DNA from: Schizochytrium sp. TIO01
Lineage: Eukaryota; Sar; Bigyra; Thraustochytrida; Thraustochytriidae
DNA length: 64,000 bases
Assembly: GCA_004764695.1 (NCBI GenBank)
Contig: SMSO01000037.1
Span: 3,842,337-3,906,336, forward strand
Direction: 5' to 3'
The position numbers and the translations under genes were made by a program. Below are positions 22,301-35,803 of the stretch, one piece after another. Under the pieces are notes generated by a model. That model saw only the letters and a list, made by a program, of their open reading frames with translations, was not told the DNA's origin and did no database searches. Within the stretch, counting starts at the first letter, position 1. Every line of letters starts with the position of its first letter.

Positions 22301-25300
22301 GCTGCAACGCCGGAAAGGCATTACAAGAAGGCCGCGGGAACGCAGGGACTCTCGACTAGTATGCAGCGAAAGCAGACGAAAGCAGGCGAGGAAGCGACGG
22401 GCCGCAGACCACGCTATTGTGAAACAGAGCGCGCCGTTGTCTTTTCTTTTCAGAGGCCGAAGTTGACTTCACCGGTCACCGCCCCACAGCTCCGCGTGGG
22501 ATCATGTGCAACTCCTGCTTCCTTCCTTGTGAGGAAAAAGAAAGTGTGGACCCGACTTTCTTTCTTTCCTGCTGTTCCCTTGTGTCTCGCGATTCTTTCG
22601 TTCAAGCTCCTGGAGTGAATGAAAGATGAAGAAACTCACGAGGGTGCTGAGAAATGAAGTTGGCGCAGAATCCAATCAATTCCATCGAGACAAGACTGGC
22701 CGAGCCGAGCCGAGTCTGGTTAGTCTACCTAGAAAGGGGCCAGAGCTGGTTTCTAGCGCGAGCCTTGGCCTCATCTATGCAGTGACATGTCTTCTGGAGA
22801 CTAAGATTGAGATCGCCTGAGCTTGAGTGACTCTAGAGAAAATTCAGGTACTATCTCGATATAAAACTTTATCAATCAAAAAACACTTTCCTTCTGTTTC
22901 CTTTAAATTGGAAAAACGGTTTAGAACGATTCTTATTATTCGTAATATTGTATACTAGACTTCTGCTTTTTCTTTTCTTTCCTTTTCTTTTGTTTCCTTT
23001 TCTTTTTAATTTAAAATTTGACTAAAAAGAATACTTTATAAATTGTGCAGTATGGAACATTGGATTGAACTGCGAGAAAGGGAAAAGAAAGCGTTTCCGT
23101 GGGAAACAAGAAAAGGATTGAAGCGAACTTATGATCAGTGGCAGCCAAACATTCAAGACGAGCCATCCATTACCAGTTGTTCCTGAAGTCCTCGTAACCA
23201 GGCCGAAGCTTTCGCAAACTTCACTCCTGCTTGGTCGTCGTCGAGAACAAGCTTTTGCCAGCTTGCCTTTCCCCTCCCTTTTCCAGCCTGAATGTACTGA
23301 AACTAAACGAAGAGCCACGCCTCTGAGCCTTTAGTACTGCTTCATTATTGGTTAGTTCAAAACAATTTATCGCCTCTCTTTTCGCTCGCGCCGTTGCGAG
23401 GGGTCTCACCAGCGCGCCTGAAAACCAGACCCCGCGCACCATGGTGACTGAGCTCTCCTCCACGACACCGGGTCGGGTACGTGGTGCACTACAAGGTGGA
23501 GCGGCGCACCAAACCACGAGAAGAAAAGCTGCAAAATGTGTGGCGGTCACGCCTGGTCTGCAGTGAGAGCGGCGCCTTCAGAGGGGGCGGCAGCCTCTCA
23601 CAGGACAGAGCGCTCTGAGTCAGCTTGGGAACTTCGGGCGGGACAGACACCGGGTCTGGAGGTAGAGGCGCCACGGTAGTCGGAGCATCTTTTGGGCACT
23701 TGCGTGATGGAGATCGCTGGTGATATGTGCGTACTTAAACAAGAAGGGGAGACATTTATGCGGAATCTGCTGCGCTGCGCTTTCACTTTTATAAAAGTGA
23801 AAGCAAATTGATAGGCCTTTTAAAAGGTTGAGAGGCTTGTTTTCATTGAGATAGGAAGAGAGTTAGACGGAAGCAGGCAACAGGAAGGGAAGGAAGGGCG
23901 ACGATGAAGGAAATGATGGAAATCATCAAGAGGGGAAAGAAGAAGTGAAGAAAGAAAGTAAATATATACTCAGAGGTGTATTTATTTGTTTTTATGGTTC
24001 GATTCACTCGATTGGGCTGATTTGAATCAAATGAGTTAGGTCTACTTTCTTCAGCTTTCATTACAGTGTGTTCGGTGCTGCTCCCAAATTTCTTGGTCGC
24101 ATTTAGTTTTTTTAATTTCTGTTTATGAGTGGGTGCTACGACTATGTGAGTTCGATACTAACAGGCACAAAGCCAACCTTCGGCAGACTCATATTACTTA
24201 CCAGGGAGCAACCTATGAGTTGAAAGCATAAGCTAAGTATTGCTTACTTTTACTCCAGTGAGTACATGTGTGAACAAAACTTTCATGAGCAAGAAAAGTA
24301 TATTTAAATACGCCTTTATTGTTTTGAAGTAGTTTTATCATTTCTGAGAATTACAAATGGCTGAGCATACAATTGTCAGAGAATTTATTTTTTCTTATTT
24401 TAGAAGATTGAGTGCTACGTGTTTTGCATCGCCATTCTTAAGTACTTACCCAAAACTTCACTTTAGGAGTCAATTCCAGTCATTTATCCCTATATACATA
24501 TGGTGAGGGTTTACACCAATGGACATCTGTCAGAAAGAGAATCCCAATTCCTCAGTCGTTGTCCACTTCTGTTGTTGCACGCTAAAATTAATCTTCGTTG
24601 ATTTGTTTTATTATGTAATTTAATTAAAATGTAAGATGAAATTACTTGGAAATCTTCCTTTCGCAGGAACAGGAGTCTTTTGTTGCAGCGCTCCTTGATA
24701 AAGGTTGAACACTCTCCGTGTGTCATGATTTCAACAGTGATGACATCTTCTACGTGGCTGCGAATTTTCATCAGCATTTGGAATCGGTCGAAATAATCTC
24801 AACAGAAACTTATTATTTTTATTCGCAGTGTCCTCATACACAAATGATTAACAGATTTCCGTAAAGCCGTTCCTTGGTTGGTGACATAAAATCAACTCTT
24901 TCGCATTGCGCTTGACCTAATTTTATATATATTTCCTACAAAAGCACTGCAGGCCAGCCCAAGTCGCAACGAGCCGGGTGCTCTCGATCCATTTGCAGCA
25001 GCCGTCTCAAAACCAGAAGATATATAATACATTCCGTTCCGAATGATGGCTTTACAGAGCGAATCTTTGCAGCATCAAAAGATCTTTCGAAAGAGTTGTC
25101 TCCCGGAGTCTTGTCTTGAGTTGCCGGAATGAGCGCGGGACCGAGGCAATTCTCTCAATGGTGGCTGCAGCGATGCCACGAGTTTTGCAAGTATTTTTAG
25201 TAGACCTACTCCTGCTTTCATTGAGGAGGTGAGCTCATATGTTCTGTTGTTGTTGGTCCCCCATCGAAATCCCTACCTAAAAGAGAAAACTTAGCTCACT

Positions 25301-25460
25301 CCTTTAAGCGTGCTCACTCGCCAGAAGTTGAAAAATAGCACCGCATCACTTAGCGTAAAAGCTGATACCGTAAAAGCACAGAGAGATGGTCGCGGCTCAG
25401 CCACGAGCCCCAATTGTGAAAGCGTGCGCCCAAGACGTGCACTCGCTTATTGCTAGTCTT

Positions 25461-28268
25461 TGGTAAAGTCAGTCACCCAGGATCCATACAATCTTTCTTT
25501 TTTTTTCTTTTTTAAATCAGTAGATGTGCGGAAGTATCCAAACAAACAAAGGAACTCATTCATCATCATCTTTTCAACCCTTTCATTCTTCATTTTATTT
25601 CTTTCAATGGTAACTCTTTTCTTGAAAGAATTCCTTTTTAAGTGCACCTCTGATAACTATTTTCTCATTTTTTTAAAAGACTTTTTCATTATTCCCTTCA
25701 ATAAATATAATATAAATATAATCGCTATAGTAACAAAAATCACTGGAAGATCACGAGAAGTGTTTGCTTGGCACCAGCTTTTGCAATTTCATTCTTTTAA
25801 GCCCCTCTCACGGAAGTTGAAACATGAGTCTCCCTTCACCTTGCCTCCAAAGAGAGGACAATTTTGCCGCGTACCATAGTTATTGAGCTCACTGCCTGCC
25901 CGTGGCTTTCTTTCTTTATTCATTCATGTGACTAACTAACTAACTAACTAAGAACTAACTGAATTGAAAACATTGACTCAACGATATCCAGAATCATGCC
26001 AAGGCTGCTGCTCCTTTCTGCTGTTCAAGCAGCCTTTTCTTGCGCACGGCTCGCGTACGTGGCGTGGTAGTAGCCCATTCCTCTGCACTCGTGCCTTCGG
26101 CCTCCGGGCGCGAGTGAAGGAAGGAAGGAAGGTTTGCTTGCTTTGTTTCAAAACAGTGACGTTGTCGTCGTCGTCGTCGTCGTCGTCGTCGTGTGCAACT
26201 CCCGTTTCGCTCGCTTTGCAAACAGCGGAGCAGATCGATCGCTGCTGCTGCTGCTTTCTCTCTCCGTCTTTGGTTGAGGCAGCGAGGTTGCGCGGGAAAG
26301 AACTCGACTCGACTCGTATCGTCTCTCTCGTGGAACTGTTTCGTTCCATGGACCGGAATTGGCAACGAAGAGCGGCGAAGATTGCTCATAGGAATCTTGA
26401 GGCTCGTGGCACCGCCGTTCGCAGAGAAGAAAGCAAGCAATGCCTAGGCGCCGCTTAGGCCTTGCTGCTGCGCTGTCGGCTCATGTCTGTTAGTCTCACT
26501 CGCCGAACAGATGGATGTGCTGTTCGAGACGGAGAGCAGAAAGTTCGTCGGATGCTAAGCCCTTCAGAAGAAACGCTAGCGCTTGCTCGCGCTTCTACAA
26601 GAGAATGCAGAGTGAGGGAGTGAGTGAGGGAGTGTCGCATTCACTACCCGCGACCTCATCTGCTCTGACCTGCCCAAGGCTTACTCGAAATCCACGTGAC
26701 ACCGCCAAAGATCCAACACGAGGCTTGAAGGGCGGGCAGGCTCCGCTTGACTCGAGCCGCTGCTGCTCACGCGTCGGTATTATCATCCCATGTGCCTCGT
26801 TTCTTAGCACAGGTTATCTATCTATCTATCTATCCTGTGGCAAGAAGCGAGATCTCTCTCTGTCTACTGCTAGCCGCTGCTAGTGAGAGCTAGGAAGTAT
26901 CGGTTATCCTCCATTGGAGAGTGATAGCAAAGCGAGCAGCAAAGCAAAGCAAAGCAAAGCAAAGCAATGAGTTAGTTATTCACTCCATCTGGTGGGTTGA
27001 CCAAGTTCCTGCTTTCGCAGACGGCGAAACTCTGCACAGTCTGGAGGCCGGCACCATGAGACAAGAACGACTCTCGAAGGGCGCCGGTTGCTGGTATCGT
27101 GCCCAGCAGACGATTGATCCTGCCTCGTGGCACAGGTGCTCATGCCGTTGAGAACTATCTGTCTATCTGTCTATCTATCTATCTGTCTATCAGAATGGGC
27201 CGCTGTTGAGAACCGCACCATCCGTAGGGACCTCCTATAGTTTCCGATACCCTGGCGGAAAGGGAGACCTCTCAGACAGCCAAACACAACCAACTTCGTC
27301 TCGATTCGGGCGAGTTGGAAGACTTTTCACAGAATGAAAACACGACGACGACGAGAAAGAAAGAAAGCTACGGTTCCTACTCTAGAGTAGGTACGCATGT
27401 GTTTTTTTATTTTGTTTGTTTCTATTTTACCCTCTTTTTTTCTCTTTCTTTTTTTTTAAATCTCACTTTTTGATTGAATTATAAAATAAATAAAGTTTTC
27501 TCCTTTTTTTTTAGTCTATTAAAATGACCAGGTTTTATTTTTATGCAGGTTTTGGGGTTTACTTTAGATTGCCAGACTTCGCCCGGACCCAAGCCAGGGC
27601 CAAGGCCGACGAGCCGGCGCCCTCCCGTAGCCACGCCACACCGTGGGTATCTCCTTCTGCCTGCCCCCTCCTCTCCAGAGAAGCCGAGCAGCGCCGCCGA
27701 GGCAGCTTCAGACTTGCCTGCCTGCCTGCCTGCCTGCTTCTTCCCTTTTCCCGATTAAAAAGAAAGTATACCTACAAATCGGCCGGGGTACCGACGGGCT
27801 CTGTCTCGACTGCTAGACAGCGCTGTATTTGCGACATAGACAGGGAAGCCTTTCGTTGTTTTGCTCCTGCTATTCCCGTAGACGGCGGGAGGGAAACTAT
27901 GCTGCACTCTGAGCGTCTCACAGCCCCTCCTTGCCCCTCTACCAGCTTGATCAGCGGTTGAGAGAGAAAACTTTTCTCTTTTGGAAGAAGGCCCGCCACG
28001 CAGGATTCGCTGTGTGAGCTACTAGTTTTCATGCGAAGGCGCCGCATTGGTGATGGATGGATGCCCTCCCTCTTCATTCGCGCGACGGCAACTCAATTAT
28101 GGGGCCGCTACATTCGTGGCGAGGACGCCTTGCCGTGAGACCCCGATTAGAGCCGGCCTTGGGTAGCTCGCCGTCGCTGTCCACTTTTGCAGAAGGGAAA
28201 GAGATCCATGTCAATCTTTGTTTGTTTTCTTTATTTATTGGGTTGGATAAATTGGCGAAGGGGACTGT

Positions 28269-28302
<34 letters not shown>

Positions 28303-30218
28303 GTAGAGGAGATTTATCGCATCTGCTTCAAACTTTAATGTGTTCGTCCCCCTCAAACTTTCGAGTTGGCTCATTGATCATGATTTATTGTACAACGAGA
28401 CTAGGCCATTCTTTTTTTTTTTATTGGTGAAGGACTTGCTGCGTATTTTTGTTTGATGACTTGTTTTATTGTATAGGACTATAAGACTATTCAACAAATA
28501 TTTACGACTACGCGCGTCTGCGAACGTGATTTTCTCGAAGAAAGGAGATGCTCTTTCGTAATGACTGGCTCCGTACTTTTAACAGGGAGAGATTTTTTAG
28601 GTGATGATTTCAAGAAATTTGACTCAGGAATTATTGCTACTTCTCTAGAGCATATTAGCATCGTTCTGCGACTCGAGAGTGGCTTACTCCCTTTCCTTTC
28701 CCCATTCCTTTCATTTCTTTTCTTTTCTTTTCTTTTCAGATTGTGGCATCTGTAGGTGCTTACTTGATCAACTAGACAACAGCTTTTGTCCTATGTTTTT
28801 TTGTGTGTTAGATCAATACGAAGAGCAGCCTGTTGCAAATTAAGTTTTCCTTTTTTGAGCGCACATGAGCCATCCATCAAATAATATAAATAGCATTTTG
28901 GTTGCCACTTCTGTAACCAAAGTTTTGTTATCAAGTTCATAGTAACAATTGTCACCCCCTCCTCTCATTAAATTTCCTCTCCATGTTTTTTATTATTATT
29001 ATTTATTTTTGAAAGCATAATATATACAAACAATTTTCTGTTATGTGAAACTACTATTTCTGACCTCCTTCGAGTTCCTTTTTTTTTTAATATAATAATT
29101 TAAAATAAAAGATTTTACAACATACATGCTTCTTTTATTTAAAATTTATTTTAAAAAAAAAAGCGCCTCAAACCCAGAAGAGGGATGGAGGGCACAATAC
29201 TGGTGCCCATGAGAAAAGGACGAAGCCCCTTTTGGAGGAGCGCCCCAAGCTGCTCCTCCGTCGGGATCATACCAGTAGTACACATAAATCGTATACCTCT
29301 CAATAGATCTCCTGTCAAGAACTTATTAGAAACATCCGTGATATGCATTTGAGTTGGAGTACCGAAGGCTTACACAATTTTTAATTTTTTATTTTTAAAA
29401 CATCCTACCAAGAAAACAAGATAGAGCGAAGGATGCTTTACGCATCATTTGTGTGGATAATAAGTAAGACAAATTAAAAGAAACATTCACCTAATTTCTT
29501 AAATTAAGAAACTCTTTTAGTTTGCAATTGTACGTACCTACCTCTAGGTGCTGCAAACTACCAGGAACAGACAAACAATGCGTTGTGCTGAGTTTGGGTT
29601 GTCTTCATAACAGACGACGGCGAAAAACCACGCAGAACCGTACCGGCCAACTGAGACTCGCTCGGTAAACGTGCTATGTAACGTCTGCGCACCTACGTTT
29701 GCGATCCCGCACGAGGAATACCTACCTACCTGGCTGGAGTCCCGCGAGTCCCGCAAACATGCCGACCGCCAACCAGCCCAAGCCGCTGGCAGGTAGACCA
29801 CCGGAGAGAAACAGAGTTTTCTGCGCTCCTGAAATCAACTCGCTCAACACATTCGCCTTCATCACTATCAAACAAAGGCCAACAAATTACATTGCAGGAG
29901 GGAGGGAGCGCGTGAAGCACTGCCTTACCTGGCTAGGCTCCTTCTTTCTCTGCTAGTACCAGGCCTCCTGTTCTTTTTATTCATTGGTTGATTTGTTTTT
30001 GTAATAGCTAAAAAAGAAGAAAAGAACAACAAGTAAAAACAGCAGCTTTTAAGATTGATTCATTCACCTTGCCAACAAGGTTGGTGGGTGGCCTTTTTCG
30101 AAGAGTACGCTGTTTCCCTCAAGCCGTCGCCTGAAACTGCGGCAGAGTCCTCAAAGCGAGGCGAGCAAAGTACGTACTGAGCGGCAAATGAGCGGTTCTG
30201 AGCAGACTCTACACACAC
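25461..30218. other. gene-poor region with simple repeats
   Basis: The region holds (ACTA)n at 25931-25950, (GTC)n at 26164-26192, (AAAGC)5-6 at 26938-26966, CTAT/CTGT runs near 26817-26833 and 27161-27190, (CT)15 at 28269-28299 and (TTTTC)n near 28715. GC-rich patches at 25.96-26.6 and 27.5-28.2 kb are open in several frames on both strands. The largest ORFs (up to 164 codons) overlap each other and contain repeat-derived Ser, Asp or Arg runs. No gene is called. Confidence 0.4.

Positions 30219-30313
<95 letters not shown>
30219..30313. repeat. long (CTTT)n microsatellite, about 95 bases
   Basis: Roughly 24 units form a perfect homopyrimidine mirror repeat, the longest simple repeat in the window. 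On the other strand it gives an artificial Lys/Glu/Arg repeat ORF (30060-30341) that should not be annotated. Confidence 0.95.
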
Positions 30314-30315
<2 letters not shown>

Positions 30316-31973
30316 TTTCCTTCGTTTAATCCTTCACTCATCCATTCATTGATTCACTCACCCATTGATTCATCCGTTCGCTGAGGATTCTCGTTCACAG
30401 TATTCTGATCTCTTCGTTTGCTTGTTCATGAATCAGTACGGGGGGTGGATGATACTTACTCACTCTAGCCTCTGGCCTAGAGGGGCTGACTGGCACACCT
30501 GCCAGCGGAAACCGCAGACCTGGCGATGCCGGGAAGCTCGCCTCACGCATCGTGCGAAGGCAGCCACTGTGATTGAGCAGCCTTGCTCTCCTCCAGTTCA
30601 ATTAATTCACGCACGAATTCCATAAACAGCAAGCATAGCAAGTAAGCAAACAAGCCAAAGTTGACTTGAAGGGAATCAAATTGAAGTGGGGCTTTGCAAC
30701 AAGATGAAGAACTCCAGCGCATGCAGTGGATGGATGAGCAGCTAGCTATCTCATAGGGCAAAGCACGAATGACTTCAGTAGTTCTAGGGAACTTCTTGGA
30801 CGATGATTGCGTTCTTCCTACGAGAACGATGAGCGAATTACTCGAGTCACTCATACAGCGGATATAACATATATAGGCGGGCATCGCGCATTCTCGACAA
30901 AGCGAGAAGTAGTAGTAGTAAATGGAGTAAATGTGGAGCTATGATTGAAAAGCGGCCTGCTCCCAGAGGCTGACCCAAAACAATGGTAGCAGTGAAACCG
31001 AGTGTAGCAGCAGCAGGCGCACGGAGGCTGGCTCCGACGAGAGACTCAGCGAGATGCACGCAGAGCTCTGGGTGGAAGTGAATGTGCTTCAAGCAAGTTT
31101 TGGGTTCTCTACGCCGTTTAGTGCGCTTTCGTTCGTTTATTTGGTTCTTTGTTTTTTCGCTCTTGAAATGCGTTGCGCAGCTCGTCGAGGGTCTTGGGTA
31201 GTTCCTAAGGACCCGCCTATCTATTCGTACATACATCGCTAACTTAGCTGCACGTGCGCAGGAATGGTCACGTCCAACCAGATTCCTCCCTTCGCAAAGA
31301 CCGCAGATGCCTCGACGCAAGAGCAGAGAGGGCCTTGAAACGCGGGCGCGTTAGCAGTAGCCAAAGCCCCGCCTGTCCAGCAAATGCCATGACTGACACT
31401 CAGGGACGCACGCCGACTTCGCTGCCAAACCGCGCAAGTCCTCCGATCGAGACGCCCTCATTGCGGCGGTTCTAGCAGTCTGTGTCCTGAAGTTATGAAG
31501 TTCTCTTATATCCGCCTATCTGTCCACAGGATCATGATCAAGAACAGAAACTGAGGGACCTTGGAACTCTGCAGCAGACGCAACCCCGTGGCAAGAAGGT
31601 CACAACGCCGCCGTCAGAAGCTGCTGCCAACAGCTTCTAAAGGTGCCAAATGGGGCGCCGCAGCAGCAGCAGCGATGGCAGGTTTTGAGTCGAAGGCGCT
31701 GTTGTGCCTCGCTTTTCAGTGTTCTCTTTCCCTCCGTCCTTCTTTCAGTTCGCTCGCCGGGCCTGAGAACACCCCCTATGCTTCCTCCCAATCAGCTGTT
31801 CTTTCTTGTGGTGCACACCCTTCCGCGACTCGAGATTTCAAGTGGCCGAAGAGCGCAAACCACGAGTTCGTTTCCAGGGAGCTACGCGCGATTCGATTGG
31901 CCACGGACGGCTGTCCCAGGCCCGCAGAAGTCAACTGTTTTCTCGAAGAGATGCGAGCGAATCCACAGAAAGA

Positions 31974-32009
<36 letters not shown>
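31974..32009. repeat. (AAGC)n microsatellite
   Basis: Nearly perfect AAGC units run for about 36 bases and end in variant CCAAG units. Confidence 0.9.
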
Positions 32010-34111
32010 CAAGCCAAGCACATCTGGGACCAGAAACGAAGGGAGGAAGCAGCGCGTTTTCCAGCAGAAGCCCTCCATGTCTTCGTGGCACTAGGGCCAG
32101 CTAGAGGTTCGCTAGGAACCCACCCGGCCGTCGTCGAGATTGCAGTTGCAGCTGCGCCTTTGATGCAGGCAGCCCTTTAGAACGTGGTACGAGGGTCGAG
32201 CGGATCTGCGGCGGCGTTGTTTGCGTTGCTGACAACGAGTATTGGCCAACCTGAACTTGTTCTTGCCGTTGCCGTTGCTGCGGCTGCGGCTGCGGCTTTT
32301 CTTAGTTTAGCTTCTCGCGAGAGGCGGAGCTGCCGGGAGAAAGGAAAGCGCAGCAGGGCTCTCGACGCGCTGTCTATCGCTGAAGATAGGATAGCATATG
32401 CGTCAAAGCAGCAGGCAGAACGTTCTTTTGAAAAGGATCGAAGCTAGCTAGCTAGCTCTAGAGTGCGATAGGCCAAGCAAGATGAGAACGGAGACACTCG
32501 TAGTGGTACTTACTTACACGGCGCTTAGAGAGAAGCGGAACGGGTAAAGCACCCCGGGCTTGTTGCGGCCCCTTTGGGGTCACAGAACTGGAAATTCCGC
32601 AAAGAGCATTTCTGCATCTTCTGTTCTTTGTCTTTTTCCTTATCGTTTTCCAAGCTTGAATTATCTTCTACATTTTTAGATGGTTTATGAAACGATACAG
32701 GAAAGGAATAATTAGAGGGTGAAGGGCTGCGATATGGTACGTGTGTATGTATTCTTGAGTGAAACAAAACAAAACTATTTGATGGCGGAACGAACCCTCT
32801 TTCTTTCTTGCTCTTTTTTTTTTTTTTTTTTTTTAAAGTTAAATTTATTGTCTAAATAATTTTATTTATTTTTTTAATATAGGTAATTATAAAAAGATGT
32901 TAAGTCAAGAACATGAAATTAGCATTCAAGAGTTCAAATTATATACTTTTTCAAAGTTAGTCAATAGCTTTCCATATTTGTTAGAGGCCTAGGCTAGAGC
33001 AAAAGAGAAAATGTTTCTGTTGCCATGATGATGTTGGTCTGATTTTATCTGTAATAGTGAAACATTTTCAGAATCAGGTACGTGACAATGATGAGCACGA
33101 AATGAAATGAAATGAAACTCAAACGCAGGGGTTGTTTGAAATCGCCGCGTACCGAGCTTGTAGTGTAGTAGGTAGGTAGCAGAAATGACTGCCAAAGCAC
33201 TACGCTGAGCAAAGGGCCTTCCTCAGTCGTTATCTTTCGACGGTGCCATAACGTCGTCGGGTTCGAGTGAGTGTGAAAGAAAGAAGGAAACAAATAAATA
33301 AATAAAGAAAGAAAGACGCTTGAGAATATAATATAGTAGACACAGTAGAGAGAGTTCGCACGATTCGATTCGACTCGATTCAATGCTGATTGAAATGATA
33401 AAGTAAACCTGATTGACAGCTATATCGCCGCTCCAAATGTTATCTTTCTGCTCTTTAGAGATGACGCAGATGTCCTTGAGTTGCTCCTTCCTTCACCGTG
33501 ACGTGCCAATGCGATCAAAAGAACCTCAGTTGCTTCGATTTGTCTTTGACCTCCATCAGAACTGCACTGCACTTCTCAGTCCGAGTTAGAACTACTAACT
33601 CAGTTGTCTGTCGTCATAAACTTTGAACAAGTGAAGTTGAGAGATAGAGACGGGCTCAAAAGAGCGCCGTTTTCAGGGCCTGTGAAACAAGCGCGACACG
33701 AGATGGGTTTTCTCAGCTCTGGCCGCCTGACTGCTTGAAGTTGACGCCCCCCTCTTTAGGCACCTGGGTATAGCTGCGCCTCAGGAAAGATCAGTTCTGG
33801 AACGAACGCGGAGAGACACGTTGGGCGTTGCAATATATAAATCATTCCTGCAGATGGACGACAGAGAGACGGCTCTCCAGATGTCAACAAGTACTTTTAG
33901 TACCAAACTATTATCATCACCGGCCTACAATGAGCGATTGTTTAGGCTTGAGCTTTGTTTTAATTAAACCGATCTTGCTAAGAGATTGTAACTTATTCCC
34001 TCTTGACTCCTCTGCCTGTTATTTGGCAAGAAAGAAAAGAAAAGAGAGAAAGAGAAAGATCTTTTGTTCAAGAATCTTGAAAACCTTAGTTGGCTAATGT
34101 TTGAAGTATTT

Positions 34112-34168
34112 CAAACAAACAAACAAACAAACAAACAAACAAACAAACAAACAAACAAACAAACAAAA
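34112..34168. repeat. (AAAC)14 microsatellite
   Basis: About 57 bases of perfect CAAA/AAAC units. An (AAAG)n run follows at about 34284-34309. Confidence 0.95.
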
Positions 34169-34984
34169 AGATAGAGAGAAAGGTGTCGCGCGTGCGCCTC
34201 ATAAGATTAAGACAGCCTCCCCCCAAAACGAAGCCTGGATGTACTTGCTAGTTTACTAAGTTTCAAAGTTTTAAAAGTTTTAAGAAAGAAAGAAAGAAAG
34301 AAAGAAAGAAGAGACAGCTCGCGCTTGCTCTTTTCAAACAGACTGCATCATTTCATTAAAAAAGGAACTCGTTCTTGAAGAGCGCCTCGACGGGAGAAGA
34401 AGGAGATTTGAAAGAGGCCAAGCGAAACTTCAAGTCCTATTCGAAAGGGGACAGACTGCGTGGCAGGCAGCTCGGAAGCGGCTCTTCTCTCGCCAGGGAA
34501 CGCCGCGTCGCTCGTGCAGACGACGGGTAATCATCCAAACCCCCTCTCTCTCGCTCTGACAAAACCACGTACGCATCATCGTCGAAAGAGGCCATGAAAT
34601 CGGAGACCGGAAAACGCACGCCGCACAGAGGAGGCAGCGCTTGCTTGCCTCTGTTTTGTCTAAAGCTCTTGTTGTTTGTTCTTCTTTGTTCTGGTGCTTG
34701 TACTTGTTCTTACGCTGCACATGACAGGAATGCACCGCCTCGAGTGAATTTGATTGATTGATTTTGATTTATTTTGTGATTTGAGGTAGAATTCACTTTC
34801 AGGCTCAGTTTCAAGCGAATTGGAGTGTCGCTGCGCAGTCAGTGTTGAGGGAGCGCAGTCAGTGTTGTGCATTACGCGCTGTATAAGGAGTGCAAGGCGC
34901 GAACAGAGTGCGCCGCCGTGTGAAATCGCTCGAGTTCTGAAGTTCCAAGGTCGAGATGCGCGACGGTAGATAAAACGAGGATGG

Positions 34985-34986
<2 letters not shown>

Positions 34987-35016
<30 letters not shown>
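34987..35016. repeat. (TTAG)7 microsatellite
   Basis: A perfect TTAG run. It superficially resembles a telomere repeat but lacks the TTAGGG or TTTAGGG unit. Confidence 0.9.
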
Positions 35017-35017
<1 letters not shown>

Positions 35018-35193
35018 CAGAAGACAGCTTCGAAGAGATCGAGGGATCGATGGATTTTGATCGATGGAATTTGATTGAATCTGATCGATTGATTGATCGA
35101 TTGACTGATGATTGATTGAATGACTGTGCACGGTCTGTAAAGCGCCCCGAGCCGGGCCAGACGAGCGAAGAAGCGAAGGAGCGAAGAGGTAGA

Positions 35194-35223
35194 AGACTGA
35201 CTGACTGACTGACTGACTGACTG
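35194..35223. repeat. (GACT)7 microsatellite
   Basis: Perfect GACT units for about 30 bases, followed about 110 bases later by a (GGCA)5 run at 35334-35353. Confidence 0.9.
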
Positions 35224-35767
35224 GGTGGTGTTGTTGAGTTGAAGCGGCGGAGGCGGCTCTCCTACATTCCAAGTGATCTTCTCGGGAGAAGGGCGAGCAG
35301 AAAAGGCTCCTTGCAAAAGCACCGCGAGCAGCAGGCAGGCAGGCAGGCAGGCAGTCTACGAGCGCAAGTCCCGGCGGGAACGGGAAGGAAACGGCCTCGC
35401 TCAAGAGTTCGCGATGAGATGAGGATGAGGATGAGGATGCGGCAGGCCCCTCCTTTTCAGAGGCAACCGAGCAGAGCGCAGCGTCGATGCTCGCATGCAA
35501 CTAACTCACTCGTGATTCTCTCTCTCGCTGGAAGGACTGATTTGAAATGATTATCTACAGGTGGAAACCCCGCGCCATCCTTACAGTGAACCTGACGCCG
35601 TGGCCTGTGCCGCTGGCCCAGCTGCCGCGTGCTGGCAGCGGCCGAGGTGACGAGCAGCGAGAGGCGAGAAAGCCTGAGGGTGATGGAAGCATCGTCTCTG
35701 CGCCTTTGCTTCTTCAGCTAGGGCAGACAGAGTTAGTTCTTGAGATTGCCAAGTGAGTGCGAAACTT

Positions 35768-35803
35768 CTCTCTTTGCTCTCTTTGCTCTCTTTGCTCTCT
35801 TTG
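35768..35803. repeat. nine-base tandem repeat CTCTCTTTG, four copies
   Basis: Four perfect copies. It is the second nine-base, four-copy array in the gene-poor zone, the other being at 17775-17810. Confidence 0.9.

Larger units (their letters stand above)
17811..25460. other. gene-poor, microsatellite-rich region
   Basis: GC-rich patches at about 18.1-18.5, 19.0-19.3, 20.1-20.7, 22.3-22.8 and 23.1-23.7 kb alternate with AT-rich DNA. Most patches are open in more than one frame without a preferred one. Two short ORFs read more like protein than the rest: + 20113-20367, and - 24511-24777, whose frame runs into a GTAATT donor with a TTTTAG acceptor downstream. Neither matches a family I know. 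No transposon ends, long repeats or RNA genes were seen. Confidence 0.4.

Noticed and set aside
23990-24010. tRNA B-box-like GGTTCGATTC
   Set aside because: There is no matching A box upstream and no acceptor stem can be folded. A similar GGTTCGAGT at 33257 fails for the same reasons.
25020-25260. Apparent protein-like reading in three minus frames and one plus frame
   Set aside because: When every frame looks plausible the impression carries no weight, and the splice joins tried were not consistent.
30060-30341. Minus-strand ORF with a long Lys/Glu/Arg repeat
   Set aside because: The sequence is the translation of the (CTTT)n microsatellite and nothing else.
34987-35016. TTAG repeat as a telomere remnant
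   Set aside because: The unit lacks the G-run of known telomere repeats, and comparable tetranucleotide arrays of other sequence are common nearby.
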